Counted from the first letter of the stretch, positions 1 to 14,177 are shown. The stretch: DNA of 64,000 nucleotides from Gonatopus flavifemur (GCA_018340375.1 JAFFJZ010000003.1:16244001-16308000), one strand, 5' to 3'. Notes: a model not told the origin generated them from the letters alone. Numbers and translations are program-made.

Positions 1-3000
1 ACAAGGGAAAAATGTTGTAATTTGTAATAGTAAACAAACAACTGTGAGAATTAATGGTGATCCGTTATTGTTCGATACACCGAGATACTCTCGACCAATA
101 TTTGCCCGAGATCTGTAGAATGAAAAAAGGTATGTGTGTGCGTTAACCCGAAACCCCAATACGGACGAACATTAAACCCAACAAATTATCAGTGAGTTCA
201 ATATTCCTGTTCCAAATATTATGAGCGTTTGAAAGTTCTCATATGGCGGAGCATAATTAATAGGGTTATTGTTTCCAACGATTCCGTGATGGTAATGCTA
301 ATTATATTCTGACATCTACCATCCCTCCTCCCTCCCGTTTGCCCCTATATCATTCTCCTGTTTTGCTCACATTCCTCCCTTCGCCATGATTATTCCACTC
401 TCCATTATTACATTCAATATGAATTTGAACGGTAATTGAAAAATTTCGAAATTCTATACCGCGGGGCTGCATTAACATTTCGAATCTCGAATACGAGGTA
501 AATATTTAAATCCGAAATTGTGAGTAATTCAAGTTCACACAATCCGAAATTTCATTCGTATGCGAAGCTGAATTGTTGAAATATTCTACAATCACGTATT
601 GTGGTGTGTCATGTTTGAACTACCATTGCTCTGTATTTTTCTAATTTAATATTGTAAAATGAATATTTATGTGTCTGAGGTGAATGAACGAATTACATCA
701 TGCAGAGTGACGGGTTGTTTTTTTTTATGCCCTCACCTCTGTTGAATGATATTAACTTTGTTTTGGGTTTGATGTAATCTTCCAGCCTTGTTTATCCAAT
801 ATCCCCTCTGTGAAAATCTGATATTGTAGTTGCAATATATTGAAGATATTTTTGAGATTTCTTTAGAATTTGTCATATGTGAATTATTCTCAATTCGAAT
901 TTAGAATTTATGAAGAAGATACTTCACTGTAATAGGCAGACACATGTGGCTGATGGAATATATAGTTTTTATGGTGTACCTTACTTACAAACAGTAGTCA
1001 ATAATTTCAAATCAACTCTACAGTTGAATCAATTAGCTACGCTGTTTAGCCAAAGCTGTTTATTTAGGTGCGTCGCACCCATAAAATCCAATCGCTCTCT
1101 TGAAATAAAAGTATAAACGTCTCAGTTGAATATTTTAATTATTGGAACTATATTTAATCAGCAATGAGGCTGAATTTATTTCTGAAATCCAATTCTACCA
1201 TTCAGCTGGGATGATAAGAAATCTTTGTAATAGACCTAAACATTTTTTCCCGGGTAGATCCTCTGATTAAGATTTCAAGCGTCTCCGATAAAAATCTTTC
1301 CACCTTCAGTTTCAGTTGAAATGAAATTTTTTTATTTGATAGATAACTAAAGGATGTATTATGCGATATTCTTTGTCAAGTTTTAGATGTTGTGTTTGTT
1401 AAATTGAAAATTTATGTAATATAAAACCAGTTTGAACGATTTCCAATGATCTAATGGACACAAAAAACGAACTCACTTTCATTACCAAGTGAGTCTCTAG
1501 AAATCAACTAATCTTGGATTTTGACTCTGTTGATTTCGTGGGATCAAACTCTGGGACATCGGCCTTTCGAGATATCGCGCTTTCAGACATCTGGGTTGTT
1601 ACCGTAAGAACATGCCATGCGTGGTACAAGCTCAATACAACATGGTAACGCCAGTGTTGACGTACCTTCCAATTGAGAACGATTCGTGGCGTGGTATTTG
1701 CTTTATGATGGTTCGTAAAAATCTTTTTCAGAACTGACCGAACATGGCCATACGTCGTTTGATCTCAATTCAATTTTGGACCAATTCATCGAGGGAAAGT
1801 TATCAAATTATCGATTCTATCATCACATCCAAAGATACCATTCATATTCATGAAACATTGTAATTTATACAATATCATACTAGAATTATTCTAAGAGAAT
1901 AAGATGAAACGAAGGCAGATTAGTAAAATAATGACACGAACCGTGGCGTGAAGATCACTGAGAATTCTTGTTTTGATCTTGGAATTTCCAACTTAGCAAT
2001 ATATAATTACATAACATTGGAGTTTCTCCAATCGATGGAGAAATGGGTACGGAATGAGTAACGATTACGTGTTACTTGATTCTTTTAAACGCACTTTAAG
2101 CTGAAGGAAAACCTTCTGACGCTCCCATCCCTGCAAATTTCTTTGCGGTCATATTTATCGTTGAAGCTTTCCTCGACTCGTCGTCGTATGGTTTCTCTAG
2201 AACCTTTAACAGCTACACCGCTTCGCGATATTGCCTGGAGAAGAGAAAAAGAGAGTGAAAGGAAGAGAGAAAAAGCGTAAGACAGAGGGAGATGTAGGAG
2301 TTCGCTGCTTAAGAAGCGACCAACTTTTCTCCGCTGGTATTTTCGTTGAAACCACCAATTATACGGGTTCTTATACATGTTCATACTAGTATGCTCTTTC
2401 TATTCAGAGTTGTAAAGAGTTTGCGTGCGCGTGAAATAGCTCGTAAATAGTCTTTAAACATATCTCAGTGTGAAGTGACGAGTTATATTCAAGTTTCGTG
2501 TTTCTTCTCCATGAAAACGTTATGAATACTTGTTCAGACAATGAGGCTGTACAAAAAGCAGAAGTGTCAGACACTTTCCGTTCAATTGGTTGAGAAATTT
2601 CCATAATTTTCACTCCGAAATTATCTAAATTTCTCTAATATTTATAATTACAACAACTCGAAAAGTCTTCAGTTCTGAATAATCAAAAACAACCTTCAAG
2701 TGTATTTAGATTTCAGATTTTGTGACTTTGTGACCAAGTCCAACGCTCATTAAAAATATAAAGTGAACAAAAGTGACCTGTACCAATTGATCGTTGTTCC
2801 CGACGGGAAATGCGATAGGTACTAGACATTCATAAAAAGTCCAAACACGCTTGATTTCCTACGATGTGTGAACGTCTGAGGAACTCAATTGGAATCACAT
2901 TTCTGTAAGAACATGATATCCATGATTTGAAGCACCAAATGACACTTTACAAAGTTTTTACATTCTTTCAACTGACTTTGCAAGCACTTTTCCCGCACTC

Positions 3001-3042
3001 TGGGTTGCATACTTCATTTTCACCCGAGCAACATAAAAGAAA
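1..3042. other. AT-rich stretch with no recognised gene
   Basis: I see no recognisable exon, RNA gene or mobile element. There is a pyrimidine-rich tract around 320-375 and a purine-rich tract around 2235-2290. Frames here are under 100 codons and read like chance translation of AT-rich or purine-rich DNA. It is probably intergenic or intronic. Confidence 0.6.
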
Positions 3043-3044
3043 TA

Positions 3045-3297
3045 CACGGAGAAAAAATATCATGGAATGATTACTAGAAAAGATAGTAAACTGGTGACAA
3101 CTACGAATTTCTGTACGCAGTCACTAACAGAGACGAGTAATGATTCCTATTTTGGTATGCTATATTGTATTTTGATATACCAAAATGGGAGGAACCATCA
3201 CTCGTCTCTGTTAGCGGCTGTCTACAAGAATTCGTTAATAGTTGTCACCAGTTTACTATCTTTTCTAGCGATCATTCCATGATTCTTTTTCTCCGTG
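3045..3297. mobile_element. Palindromic MITE, 253 bp, TA target duplication
   Basis: The two halves are inverted copies of each other. The outer arms start CACGGAGAAAAA and end TTTTTCTCCGTG, then continue inward through GAATGAT, CTAGAAAAGATAGTAAAC and GGTGACAACTA to a centre near 3165-3180. The element is flanked by TA at 3043-3044 and 3298-3299, as expected for Tc1/mariner-type insertion. There is no transposase, so it is non-autonomous. The short frames crossing it on the plus strand are by-products of the palindrome. Transposon nature is well supported; the superfamily rests only on the TA flank. Confidence 0.85.
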
Positions 3298-3299
3298 TA

Positions 3300-6200
3300 A
3301 TCCTCAAGAACTGCTATGGAATCAATTCAGAAACATCCCTTAAACATAATCCAGTATTCGATTCTGTTGCGAATGCACTGTTCATCCTTTGAAATCCCAG
3401 CACTCCTTTTAAACGCTGAATGTTCACCACTCAAACAATCGGGAATTTATATGGAATGAATTTTTTCTCTCCTTTATTAGTAAATGTACCGCATCGAGGG
3501 AGAGGGTGATCCAGGATGGATCTTGATAGAAAAAAGCAAAAAAAAAACAAGACAAAAAAGTAGTAGAGAAGATCGAAGGACGTTGCGTTGAAGAACAGAA
3601 TGAAGAAGAGAGAGGTGTGGACGGAACTGATATCATGTCTGTCGAGCCTTCGTTGCTTCCGCTCCGTTGGACTTTGAAAAACTCGTCGTCGGAGGAACGG
3701 GACGGTTGGCGCGCCAAGCCGAGAGCTCAGGAATCAATTATAGACGGGGCGAAAAAGATGAGAGAATGATGGAAGGAGTAAAGTCTGTGGGAGATAGGAG
3801 ATCAGCCTGGTGAAAAATTATTCAACAACTGGAGAATGGTGGAATGATATCCGACGAATCCAAATTGTTTTCATTTTACTACTTTCCATAATGATTTTGT
3901 TGAACTTATTTCCCCTGGGCTAATAATATCGTCATCCGCACGATAATGCTTTCATGGAAAATTAATGTTTTTATTATCGAAAATTATGTGTCTGAGGAAA
4001 CTTCTTGCAATGTTTGTTCAAATTCCCTGAGCACTCATAAATCAAATTCATTGAGATTCAACCTTGGAAGTGGAATAAAAATGTTATCAAGATGGGGATT
4101 TGAATCTATCTATACTTTCTTATTCCGAAGGATTTACTCTCAATCCACTTAGTTACAATGACTTGGAAAAATTGACTTTATTTTGAAGAAATGAAGATTG
4201 TTCATCAAATTTCAATGTTTTCTTTTCTACCGTGGACTTCATGTGGAATTCATTAGGCTATTGTCAAGTTTAATCGTAGGGATCAGGGGTTTAGATAGCT
4301 GAGTAAGGTTCAAAATTACGGATCTTATCATCCATTGTATAAAAGTTCATGAAATTCAATCACAAGGTTTTATCGTGTAAGAATATTTTTGCTCTGTATA
4401 AGACGTGTCAAGGGAGGGTATTTTGGAATAAAATTGACTCGAGTGGTTTGCAATTTCTAATATTTTCACTCTCTCGTTGCGAATACTGAGGGATAGTTTG
4501 TCAATTCTTGAATCGTCAACCGATGGCGCTTAACGATTCCTTCGGGAGTGTTTCGTGGATCAAGGTGGGAAAGATTGAGGAAATCAGTCAGGCAAGAAAT
4601 TAAATATTACTCCTCCGTTGTTGGGAGAAAAAGAAATGCTAACGAAATAGTAGAGAAGAGGAAACAGGAAAGACAGATACATCAGTAGTGTTTCATGGCA
4701 CCCATAGGAGATTGACGGAAATTTCGGCATCTCCAATGTCTTTTCTGCCATGAACAAGGGGACCGAAATGATACCACGATGGTAAAACACACTGGGCTCT
4801 GTCACTAATCCCTTGAGTATATCCCGCGTAAGTAAGATTCTGGTATTCGGAGGGTGACACAAGCGAAAGAGTACTTTTGATCTCTTTCCTTCTCTCTCTT
4901 CACTTTCCTCCTGTCTTTATTCATGATACAAACTAATATTTCAATGCTATTTTCGTTCTTCAAATTACATCTCTTCTTTTTTCTGTTCGAAAGAAATTTA
5001 TACATCGATAAATATTCATGTTAACATTTATCCTCCACTTTCTTTTCATATATTCAGTTCACATTTCAGGAATAATTACATCCATTGCAGATAACATCTT
5101 CCAGAGTATCCTCAACATTGAATGACGTGAATTTTATGCAGGGTAATTGGAGAAACTAACGAAATCACTAGCATGCATTCGAAATCGATCATAAAACATT
5201 TCAGTTTTTTGATCGTTCGCGATTGAGTTTGCAACAGAGAGTAACGATTCATATTTCCGTTTATATAATATTATGCATCATTTATTCAAACAGCAATCGA
5301 AACGATACCGATTCATATAAATGCAATTATTGAAATTCCATTTCTGAAGCACTTTTCCAAATGGATGTTTTATTTTGATACTGTAACGGCCTTTGCATTT
5401 TTCAACGGAATACGTAATCATACCGTTGCTAAATATTTGGGAAAAGAATACATATTTATGATAAACATTGATTAAAAAATCAGTACTCAATTTATAAAGT
5501 TAAAAACTCTGCATTTATTTTGAAACTTCATCCAAGATATTGGCGTGAAACTTTACAGGAAGGAATTTCTTATTCGGAATTCGAATGAAAATTTCAACAT
5601 TATCGTCCTTCAACAAAATCGTTATAATATAAGTAACGTCAGATCATTGGTATTGAAGCAAAAAGATGGTAGGATGGAAAAATCGAGGGACGAGCGGCTA
5701 AATTAATCCTACGACGGGTTCGGCTTCGTTTTATAGCGAAGCTTAAATCGGTTGAAGTGAATTGCCAGGGCGGTGGCTATGCAATGGCATCGCTAAAAAG
5801 TTTATCGTTCAGCAGCGTCGAACTGCATTAACTGCGATCCTCCTCTTTCCCTCTCTTCGATCCCTTGTGTACCACTCCCTTGCACATTGGGTTTGGTGAC
5901 GAATACCCATAGGGTAAAGTAACCATCGGTGGTGGTTCATCTCCATCCTCCTCATTTCTTGACCCACCGCTGACCTCTTGTTCACTTGCACATTTCCCTC
6001 CTATTTTTCCTCTTTCTCTTGAACCACTCTAGTTTCACTCAACTCCGAACTGCGGTCCGCATCTGGATTACAAAACTTCTCTCTTGGACAATTGTATCAT
6101 TTGACTGGCGTTAAAATGATCCTGTAAAGGAATTCATCAGCAAATATTTGTAGTCCTCCTTATACAATTTCACACACATGATGTTATCTGGAGGAAGATT

Positions 6201-7350
6201 TCTGTATTGATTTTGATATCAAACTTGGGATAGATTGAGAAATATTTGATAGGGGGATTCGAGGAAAGATGGGCCGAATGTATGGATATTCATAGAAAGT
6301 TGTGAGTTGATTTTGGAATATTTTAGATGATCGATGACGAAAATTTGTTCCCAATTTCATTGCTAGCTAAGTTTGAAAGAGAATTTAATGTTCACGAATA
6401 TATCATCCTAACTCGTGCTATTTAAGCCTATTACAATAATGATGTTCCCCCAACAGCCGTACTACCATCAGTATTTGTTCAACCCCAATATCATGGATAT
6501 GAGGAGGGATGTTTGATTAATTCAAACGTATAGATGCTATATGAAATTCCACGGACACGTGACATCTAGGCATATAACCTGTCCAAGAGGTATTAAAATA
6601 TCGTACAAGCAATAGGTCACGTGGCCATCTTAGCACAACGGTCAATGGATCTGGAATTTTCATTTATTACGTCAAACGATATAATATGAATTCAAATGTC
6701 ACTAGTATGTTGTCAACTGTGTTTCCCTGGTCATATTAGGATTACAAATGATCTTTTATTGCCGATGCTTATAATGTGATGAGTCACACACGTATAGATT
6801 CTTCAACAGGATCTCCTGAATGGCGGAATTTCAATTATTTCTTGTATGGTACTTCCTTTGTTATCGAAGCATCATTTTATGAAATTTTTCATGTTTTTAG
6901 GTTCCGTTTCATGAATATGTTGATTAAGTTCCATTGCACTGTAAAAGAGGCAGAAAGAATTCTTCCAAGAATTGTTCATTATAAGAGAACATTTTCATAA
7001 ATAAGAATTCAACGCGTGACACTGCGTAAAAGTGATTCTCATATAAGAAAATAACCTTATACATATATCATACACATCTGAGCGTCAAATATGGGGTTGA
7101 TGCGTGAGTATACTACGTGCGAGGCTGTGGGTATGATATTATAAGGATATGTCACCGCAGGACATCGGCAACGTACATGGATATAAGCGTGACACCTTTT
7201 TCAAGCTCTCACCCTTATTCATTCAACCTCTGTCTCTCTTGTCTCGTACTCTCGTTACTTTCACTTCGAGCATCAAGCGTGTACAAAGAAGAAGAGAAGA
7301 GGAGAAGCAACGGCAACGGGGAGAGAAAGAAAGAGAGAGAGAAACGATGA
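3300..7350. other. AT-rich stretch with no recognised gene
   Basis: I see no supported gene. There are purine/pyrimidine-rich segments near 3520-3620 and 7270-7345 (GA-rich, just before the hairpin at 7354). The remaining short frames have no recognisable domains. Confidence 0.55.
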
Positions 7351-7353
7351 TAC

Positions 7354-7381
7354 GTATCGCCCAAACAAAGTTGGGCGATAC
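7354..7381. other. Perfect 11-bp hairpin
   Basis: GTATCGCCCAA (7354-7364), loop ACAAAG, then TTGGGCGATAC (7371-7381). The stem is perfect and more GC-rich than its surroundings. It lies just after a GA-rich tract. No terminator or known RNA class is implied in a eukaryotic context. It could be a chance hairpin, a small foldback relic or part of a structured transcript. Confidence 0.5.
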
Positions 7382-7895
7382 ATATTATAAATACTGCCGT
7401 ATCGTTTCTATATTGCAGAGTTTTCGAGCTATATAACAGCGGGGGAAAGTTGGTTATTAAAATCGTGGTTTAGAGGGGAAAGACCAAGACCGATGCAAAG
7501 GGACATTAATCAAGTGGTTCGTATTGAAGTAAACGCCTCCGGTATTGAACTTTTCTCTTGTAGTGTCGAAACATCAAATTAGCGCTGGATTTTGCCTAAC
7601 CACATCCATGCTCTGCTCGCTAACGCCCTAACAAGGAATTTGATTTTTCATTTCCCAGTAAATTCGTGTCAAAATGAGAGAACCAAAATCTGCCTCACAT
7701 TTGTATTCCGTGTGAGAACATTTTGTCTGTAATAGTTTTTAGAAATACAGATGGGCGATATTCACGATATCGATATTTTTGTATGCAGTAATTATCTAGC
7801 TTCTATAAAATTTCGATAAAAACTGGATACACTCTGTGTGTCGTATGTTTGAATCCAATGTTGAAAGCGTTGGAGGAGTGAATTATGGAAATGCG

Positions 7896-8592
7896 CCCAC
7901 GTGGAAATAGCCAGAGTTGACAAATGGCGTGGTATTGGCAAAGTTGTATTTGCCAGACTTCGGCAAAAACAACTGTGCCCATTCAGAATCATTACCAGTT
8001 CTCCAACTGGGGCCAAATGTTCGCCGGATTTCAGACGGTACTGGCTTACGTGGTCAGACGGTCTTGAGCCAGTATCGAATTAATACTGTTCGAAGAATAC
8101 AGAAACGAAACTGCGTAAGTACCGAATCAGAGTTGGTTAGATGGTGAAATGCGAAAAAAAGACAATACGACACCAATGCCGATGCAACATTGTTCTAATA
8201 TCGAATAGACAGTGGATAGGGATTCCACTGATCTTTCCAATAACACGGTTAATTTGATGAGACAGTACTGTGTCAGTACTGGGACGGGTTTGAATTTCTA
8301 TATAGGATGTCATAATTTCGACTCCTTGTCATTTCTCCTCCAGCTCTGGCAAAGCAACTGATCCTGTTGCAATGCCAGAGTTTCACCATAGCAGGCTCAC
8401 ATCAAATATCGCTACCACTGTGGTGATAACTCTTATATTGGCCCTTATGTAAAATGGTGTTATCATTCCAACTCTTTTGCCAGTACTGGCAATCCAACTG
8501 GTCCCCTAATGGTTGCTCTAGATTTGCCAGTACTGGCACCTCCGGCAACAGTAGTGAGCCAGTAGCGGCCTGTGTTTCCATTTCCACATGGG
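7896..8592. mobile_element. Non-autonomous element with TGCCAGTACTGGCA motifs, copy 1
   Basis: The ends are 13-bp near-perfect inverted repeats: CCCACGTGGAAAT (7896-7908) and ATTTCCACATGGG (8580-8592). Inside, variants of the palindrome TGCCAGTACTGGCA recur (about 8479 and 8525, with weaker versions near 8265 and 8275). Related TTGGCAAAG and TTTGCCAG motifs fill the left third. The segment from about 7900 to 8150 is repeated in inverted orientation at 63380-63644 with many small differences, which shows it is a dispersed repeat. Short frames on both strands here match each other between the copies only because the DNA is repeated. I could not find a clear target duplication, and the family is unnamed to me. 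Confidence 0.7.
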
Positions 8593-8599
8593 ACATTGT

Positions 8600-11540
8600 A
8601 TTAGAATCAAATTGTGACGATTGCCGATTTTTCAAAACAATGCTCAATTTCGGAATTTTTCAAACTTCTCATCAAGAATTTAAGGGCATTGATATCACAA
8701 TGCAATTTTGACACTTATTGAGAGCCTTGATTTTTCATTTCATAACATAATTCAGACACTTCAGACCAAGAAATAAATATATTTTAGACTGTGAAAAGTT
8801 GACCACTATCGAAATCAATACAAACTAAGATTCCGCCTCGAGGAATCGATTGATAACTTCACTCCAAGTGTCTGCAAACCCACTCCCTCGTACGAGTTCT
8901 GATAATTTCTTCTCTCGCCACAGACCGAAAGTTGTTTTTTGGTTAAAATTTGTCAATCGGGGAAACTCACTAGTGATTTTCCTCTCGCAATGTATGAATA
9001 TTCATTTACACGTCCTTTTCGAAATGCCCTACTTGACGTCGATCATGCAATTAAACATCCCTCTACGGCAAGTAATTTTATACCGCTCCGTTCGAACTGC
9101 TTCTTTGCTGATCTTAGTTTCATGTTGGAGCCCCGAGATATAATTAACTTTCCCTTTTCAACCCCTTCACGAACTTACAAAGACGTACCGCAAAGCACGA
9201 CGTGTGTATACACGTGTTACGAGCAACTGCTAAGCTGCAGTCCCAGTATACATCGCGAACTTCTTGGGCAATGTTGAGCAAACTTTTTACACGACATCTG
9301 GCAAATGCCGTAAAGAGACGACGTCATGGATAATAGAAACGGGGAATGAAGTTGAGGGTGGGGGTCGTTAGAATCATAGGTAGTAGTCGTTCGTTCTCAA
9401 AAGTCATATAACGTCACATCTGTTTGAGATGAGAGAGTAAATTTGACGGGAATCGAATAAGATGATACGAATGTTACGTAAATGGAACAATCATCATATG
9501 CATAGTTTTAATTGCATTTAAAAACATGTTGATATTTTCTCAGATGGCGTGGGGTGCATCGATTGATAAATAGTTTCAGTTCATATTTCCGTTGTTAACG
9601 ATGATCTTGATATAAATCATGTAGTTAATTTTATATTATGCCATAGGTGGTCTGAACACATACTGTGAGTAAACTACGACCATGTGAACATTAATTTCTG
9701 AGACCAGAAATATTATTTGTTCAGACAAGTATTATCAGTCTTTCCCGAACGAGTGCTATTTTCTGTTGATAAATGTGATGTTTTGGCAGCATTTTTGTAC
9801 CTTAACGGTTGGAAGGAATCAAAACTCTACCAACGAATGTGAATATTATTGTACATCTTGTTGAAAGATTTCTAAACCATTGAAACTTTCTCTGGCGTTT
9901 ATTGAGATTCAAAAGAATTCTAGTAGCGAAACTAATTATTTGTACACCACCAAACCTCTTAAGAATATTGAATCAAACCAATCAGTGTTTCCTCTTATTC
10001 CACACTCCATCAATTACATACTTCACATACACCACAGTTTCATAAAGAAACACGTGAATGATGTGATGAATAATTCGATAAATGTTAATGAAATTTAATT
10101 CCAGTGAATGAAATTATAACAACGAATATCATTGTAAGAAGGAAGGATCAAAGCATGAATAATAACAGTAGAAGTGCCAACTGTCACAGCACAAGTCAGC
10201 GGGTAATCGCAAGGATAAACTTCCTCTATAAATCAGAATACTGTGCACAAAGACTACCATAACACATTGAAAGACAAGAGGAAGACAAGTGAGAAAACGA
10301 GGAAACAAAACTCGAGTGGAAATCGAATAGGGGATTGAAATAGGTTTAATGAATATTAATATGACTTCTGTGTCGATTTACCAGGCATCCTCGCTTCTAC
10401 TCTCATTGAAACAATAGAGAAAGAGGAGCATATACGACATCCATCATCCATAAATTAATATGAACATGTCTTTGAATTATGAAAGATAATTATCTTCTAC
10501 AATAATGTACGCTCGAATTCTACACATAATCCATGCAATATCTAGGAAAAATCTCTTCCATCTGGTTGAAATGAATAGATCAAATCTGAGAAAGGATTAG
10601 AAAATCTTTTCAATTATTAACAATTGTTGATTCTAATCAGTTGCAAACAATTACCCTCCTTTGAAATGCTGGGTCCAGCTTTTGTTGTCCAGCTTTGAAC
10701 GGTTGTTGTTCTGAGAAATCCAATCGAAAACTGAACAAATTTTCACACTCTTCTGACTTCGATATCCAGTGGAAAATTAGCAATTCTTTTGTCAGGACAG
10801 TGACTCCTCATGAACTGACAACGAAGTACAAAAATTTGACGTGAGTTCAAAGTTTAAAACTAAAAAGTTGATGATATCAGTAGGGAAATTAGTTATTCTT
10901 GTGAGAATTTAATGACACGTGATTGGTGAGTTATCAAGAGGTTAACCGAGCTTACAAACAATGACACCATGCAAGTTTGGGTGAATATTTTAGATTTATC
11001 TGGTGCAAAATACAACGCGTTGGTTATTTTGGATCCGGTTATTTCGAGTACGACGTACAGGATGATACCAATATATCACGTATACAATAGAATTATAATT
11101 CTTGTCCCACAGTGCTTTGATACCTTGGGTGCGTATAATACAATCCACTCTCCGAAATACAATCTACCCGCTCAAATATTTCGGATTACATGCAATCAAA
11201 GTTGAAAAAACAATTGAATTTCCTATGAGTCGCCTAAATCGCTCAAAATTATACATCAGATTGTGATTTCCCGCATTGAATATATTGAAACGTTACGAGA
11301 TGAATTTTGAAACATATGGTAACCAACATGCATCTTCGGGAAATTCAATGACCTTATAATTTCGAATTTGTGATTTGTAGAGCACAGGGAGCCAATCTCC
11401 GAGTTTTCGTCGTAACTGCACTAACCCATCCCATCTACCTCCAACTATCTGTCTGTCTCGGTCAAATGGAATTATGGGTCTCCCTTTCCGGCAAGAGGAT
11501 CCAGTGCCTTCGAGATTTAGGTTACCTATCCAACTAACTA
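8600..11540. other. AT-rich stretch with no recognised gene
   Basis: The 8.84-9.30 kb part is slightly richer in CpG, with two overlapping plus-strand frames of about 100 codons. They share the same DNA in different frames and show no domain, so I do not call a gene. The rest is plain AT-rich DNA. Confidence 0.5.
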
Positions 11541-11585
11541 CGTGTCAGTCGTTTTCCATGGCGGTGGTGATAGGGTAAAAAGGAT

Positions 11586-11662
11586 GGGAAAAAAAGAACA
11601 CGGTGAGAAGAGAAGAAGAATGGAAAAAATGGAGGAAGAAGGTGGAGAAGAAGAAGAACCGA
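11586..11662. repeat. Purine-rich low-complexity tract
   Basis: An almost pure A/G stretch (AAAAAGAACA then repeated GAAGAAG and GGAGAAG blocks). It explains the Lys/Glu/Arg-rich start of a 143-codon frame that runs on to 12034. That frame opens with GTG rather than ATG and has no domain. Confidence 0.7.
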
Positions 11663-12225
11663 ACTACATCTCGCACCCACAAAATTCGAGAAAATCGTTC
11701 GACTGGTTTTCCAATGGGAATTGAAGGCTCCGGTAAGAAGCTTGGGATATACTCTTTCTCAACTCGTATATCCACTTCATTCTCACGGATCGATGATTAT
11801 GAATTTCTCAAAGAATCCTTCGAATTGGAATATTTATCCTTTCTGTGTTTAAAATATCATTCCAACCGATCCCGATGGTCACGTTTTTGTAGGACTTTTT
11901 TGTCAGATTGGGCATCAATTACTGGTGAAATATTCGTTTCGTATGAAAATAGTTATCATTATTCGGAACTCAATCATGAGAATGAATATAAATTCGAGGT
12001 GGATTCGACTGATATGAATACATTTTTTCATTAAGGCAAATCCATTCCGTTGTACTCATTCGTTTTTGTTCCGATGGAATGTTGGATCAATTTTCAAATT
12101 GCCGTCGGGTCATTTTAGGTTTCCATTGACCTAAATTTCTAGATTTGAACCGCTGGAGATTCGCATGTACCTCAGTACATATATTCCGACAGACACGGTG
12201 ACCAAATTTTTGTATTTTATGACAG

Positions 12226-12420
12226 AATAGAATAGAATTTTTTTTATTCCAAAACTAGAAAAAAGGTACATCAGTTTCAGGGTAAATTATACCCGTGATT
12301 CGCAAGTATTATTATCTCTCTAACTGGTGGATTCAATGTAATCCTCAACCAGACTATTCGAATTGTTTTGTCTAAATCCAGCAAATACATCGAGAAAAAG
12401 TAGGACATCTTCTTCTCACC
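12226..12420 (-). mobile_element. Possible 3' end of a non-LTR retrotransposon
   Basis: Read on the minus strand the segment ends with a GGAATAAA-like polyadenylation signal, an A run, then about three ATTCT/TTCTA units (plus strand AGAATAGAATAGAA at 12226-12239). Short A-rich or microsatellite tails after an AATAAA are typical of LINE 3' ends. I cannot recognise coding sequence upstream (to the right in the window), and the boundary at 12420 is arbitrary. It could equally be a processed transcript or simple repeat. Confidence 0.3.
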
Positions 12421-14177
12421 ACTACAATGTTTGGCAATCATTTTTATACCTGAAACACTAAGAAATGTTTCTCTCCTTCTTGATCAACATTTCCAATTTC
12501 CGATACATGGATAACATCGTAAAATGACGAAATTCGATCCAGCATGACTTTCAACATTCTCCGCGCTCCTCTTTTCAACAACAATTTCAGTTCCGTGCTC
12601 GAAATTCAATAATTTCATCCCGCCTCCAGCAGTCAATAGGATCGTTCGCCTGGATTGTTCTCTGACAAGTGTATTATATTTCAAATCTGTGAATGAGAAG
12701 CGGGAGGAAGAAGGGGAAAGATACGGGAAAGAAGAATGAGCGAACTGGTAAGAAGGGTCAGAAAAACCAAAGCAAAGACCTAAATTCGAACACCATAGCG
12801 AATCGATAAAGCACTCTACCAGATTTTATTCGTCGAATACTTTTCGTTCGTTTTAACTCCTCTTTTCTTCCGTCTTTCGATCGAGAGCGGTAAGAACAGA
12901 ACGAAGCGAAACTTTCCGAGCAACCGCTTAGTTACGGCGGTCTCCGCAGATAATCCGATCGCCAATTTTACGAAATTATATTACTTGGCTGTAACTAAGG
13001 TTACAGAAAGAGTAAAAAGCGGTGATCGTTGCACAGCGGGATAGTCGGATATGATTATATGTATGTGTATGTGCATATACACGGTGTCTTGGAATTCGCA
13101 ACTAGTTTTCTCAACGTGTTGATAATTAATCACTCGCAAGAAAATTCATCGTCAACGCTAAACGATGTATCGAGAACTTTGTCTTTTGGTTTTGACTCGA
13201 GCTAATTTCTTGATATTTCGCTATAAAATTAGCGCTGCTATGTCATTTCATGAATATCATATTTGCGCAAAGTTTGCGTCCTGACTTAGTTGAGAATTCT
13301 TGCGAAAGTGAAAACATGATAATTTGCACATCATATTTCCCGATACGAGTAAAAACCCCGTATTGAATATTGAATAGAAAATTTAAAATGCAAGATTGTC
13401 TCGATCGAGAGAAGGTTTTTGATTCTCAACTCTGAATTTCTGGTAGTTAAGGCTTCTCGAGGTTCGCAGAAATCTCAGATCAAAACAATAGCTTCAGATA
13501 GATAATTTTGTGAGAATTCATCCTTCGAATCGATCAATGAATCAATAGAAACCGAAAGACACGCGAGAGAGGAATTTAGGAATTGTACAAGAAATAAAAC
13601 AAGCAAAGAATGAGTGAATGAATGAGTAAACAGGAACACCCGATGAATTCGTAGAAACCTTTTAGTCCCGGTGGACCATGCCAGAACAGATTATCTGTCC
13701 ATTATTCCGACGTGCTAGCGGAAAAGAGAGGAAGAGTGTAGGGCTAGAGCTCGGCGTTGAGGGAAAACCGTCAAAATGGGGATATAGATGCGGAGGGAGA
13801 TGAGTTTGATGGAACCCATTTCGAATAGGGGATACGAGCGACCCTTTCCTCTATCGACTGCATGAATTGTTTCCGATAAAACCAATTGAAGATGCATTGT
13901 GTGTGTTTTTTTTATTCCTCCTTTCGGATCAAGACGAATACGTAAAAATCTATTTTTCCAGAGAGACAGGTGATTTTATCTGTCTGTCTATCAGAGTTGC
14001 AGAAGCTTGAGTTGTGCTGCTACCGTTCCCTCGTTCGAGTGCATCATAACGTGTATCGACCAGGATTATCTATCGCACAAACAATAATTTTGGTATGATT
14101 AATAATCACTGCACAACTTTGAAGTTGCGACTGCGCGCATTGCTCTCTTTCATGCTTCATCCTCATCCACCTATTCA
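12421..14177. other. Unassigned stretch, CpG-richer around 12880-13040
   Basis: No gene is recognised. The 12880-13040 section is denser in CG dinucleotides than the surroundings and contains a small inverted repeat TGTAAC/GTTACA at about 12990-13005. It might be a regulatory or untranslated segment, but nothing in the sequence proves it. Confidence 0.4.

Noticed and set aside
11603..12034. A 143-codon frame rich in Lys, Arg and Glu at its start
   Set aside because: Begins with GTG inside a purine tract; the rest has no domain.
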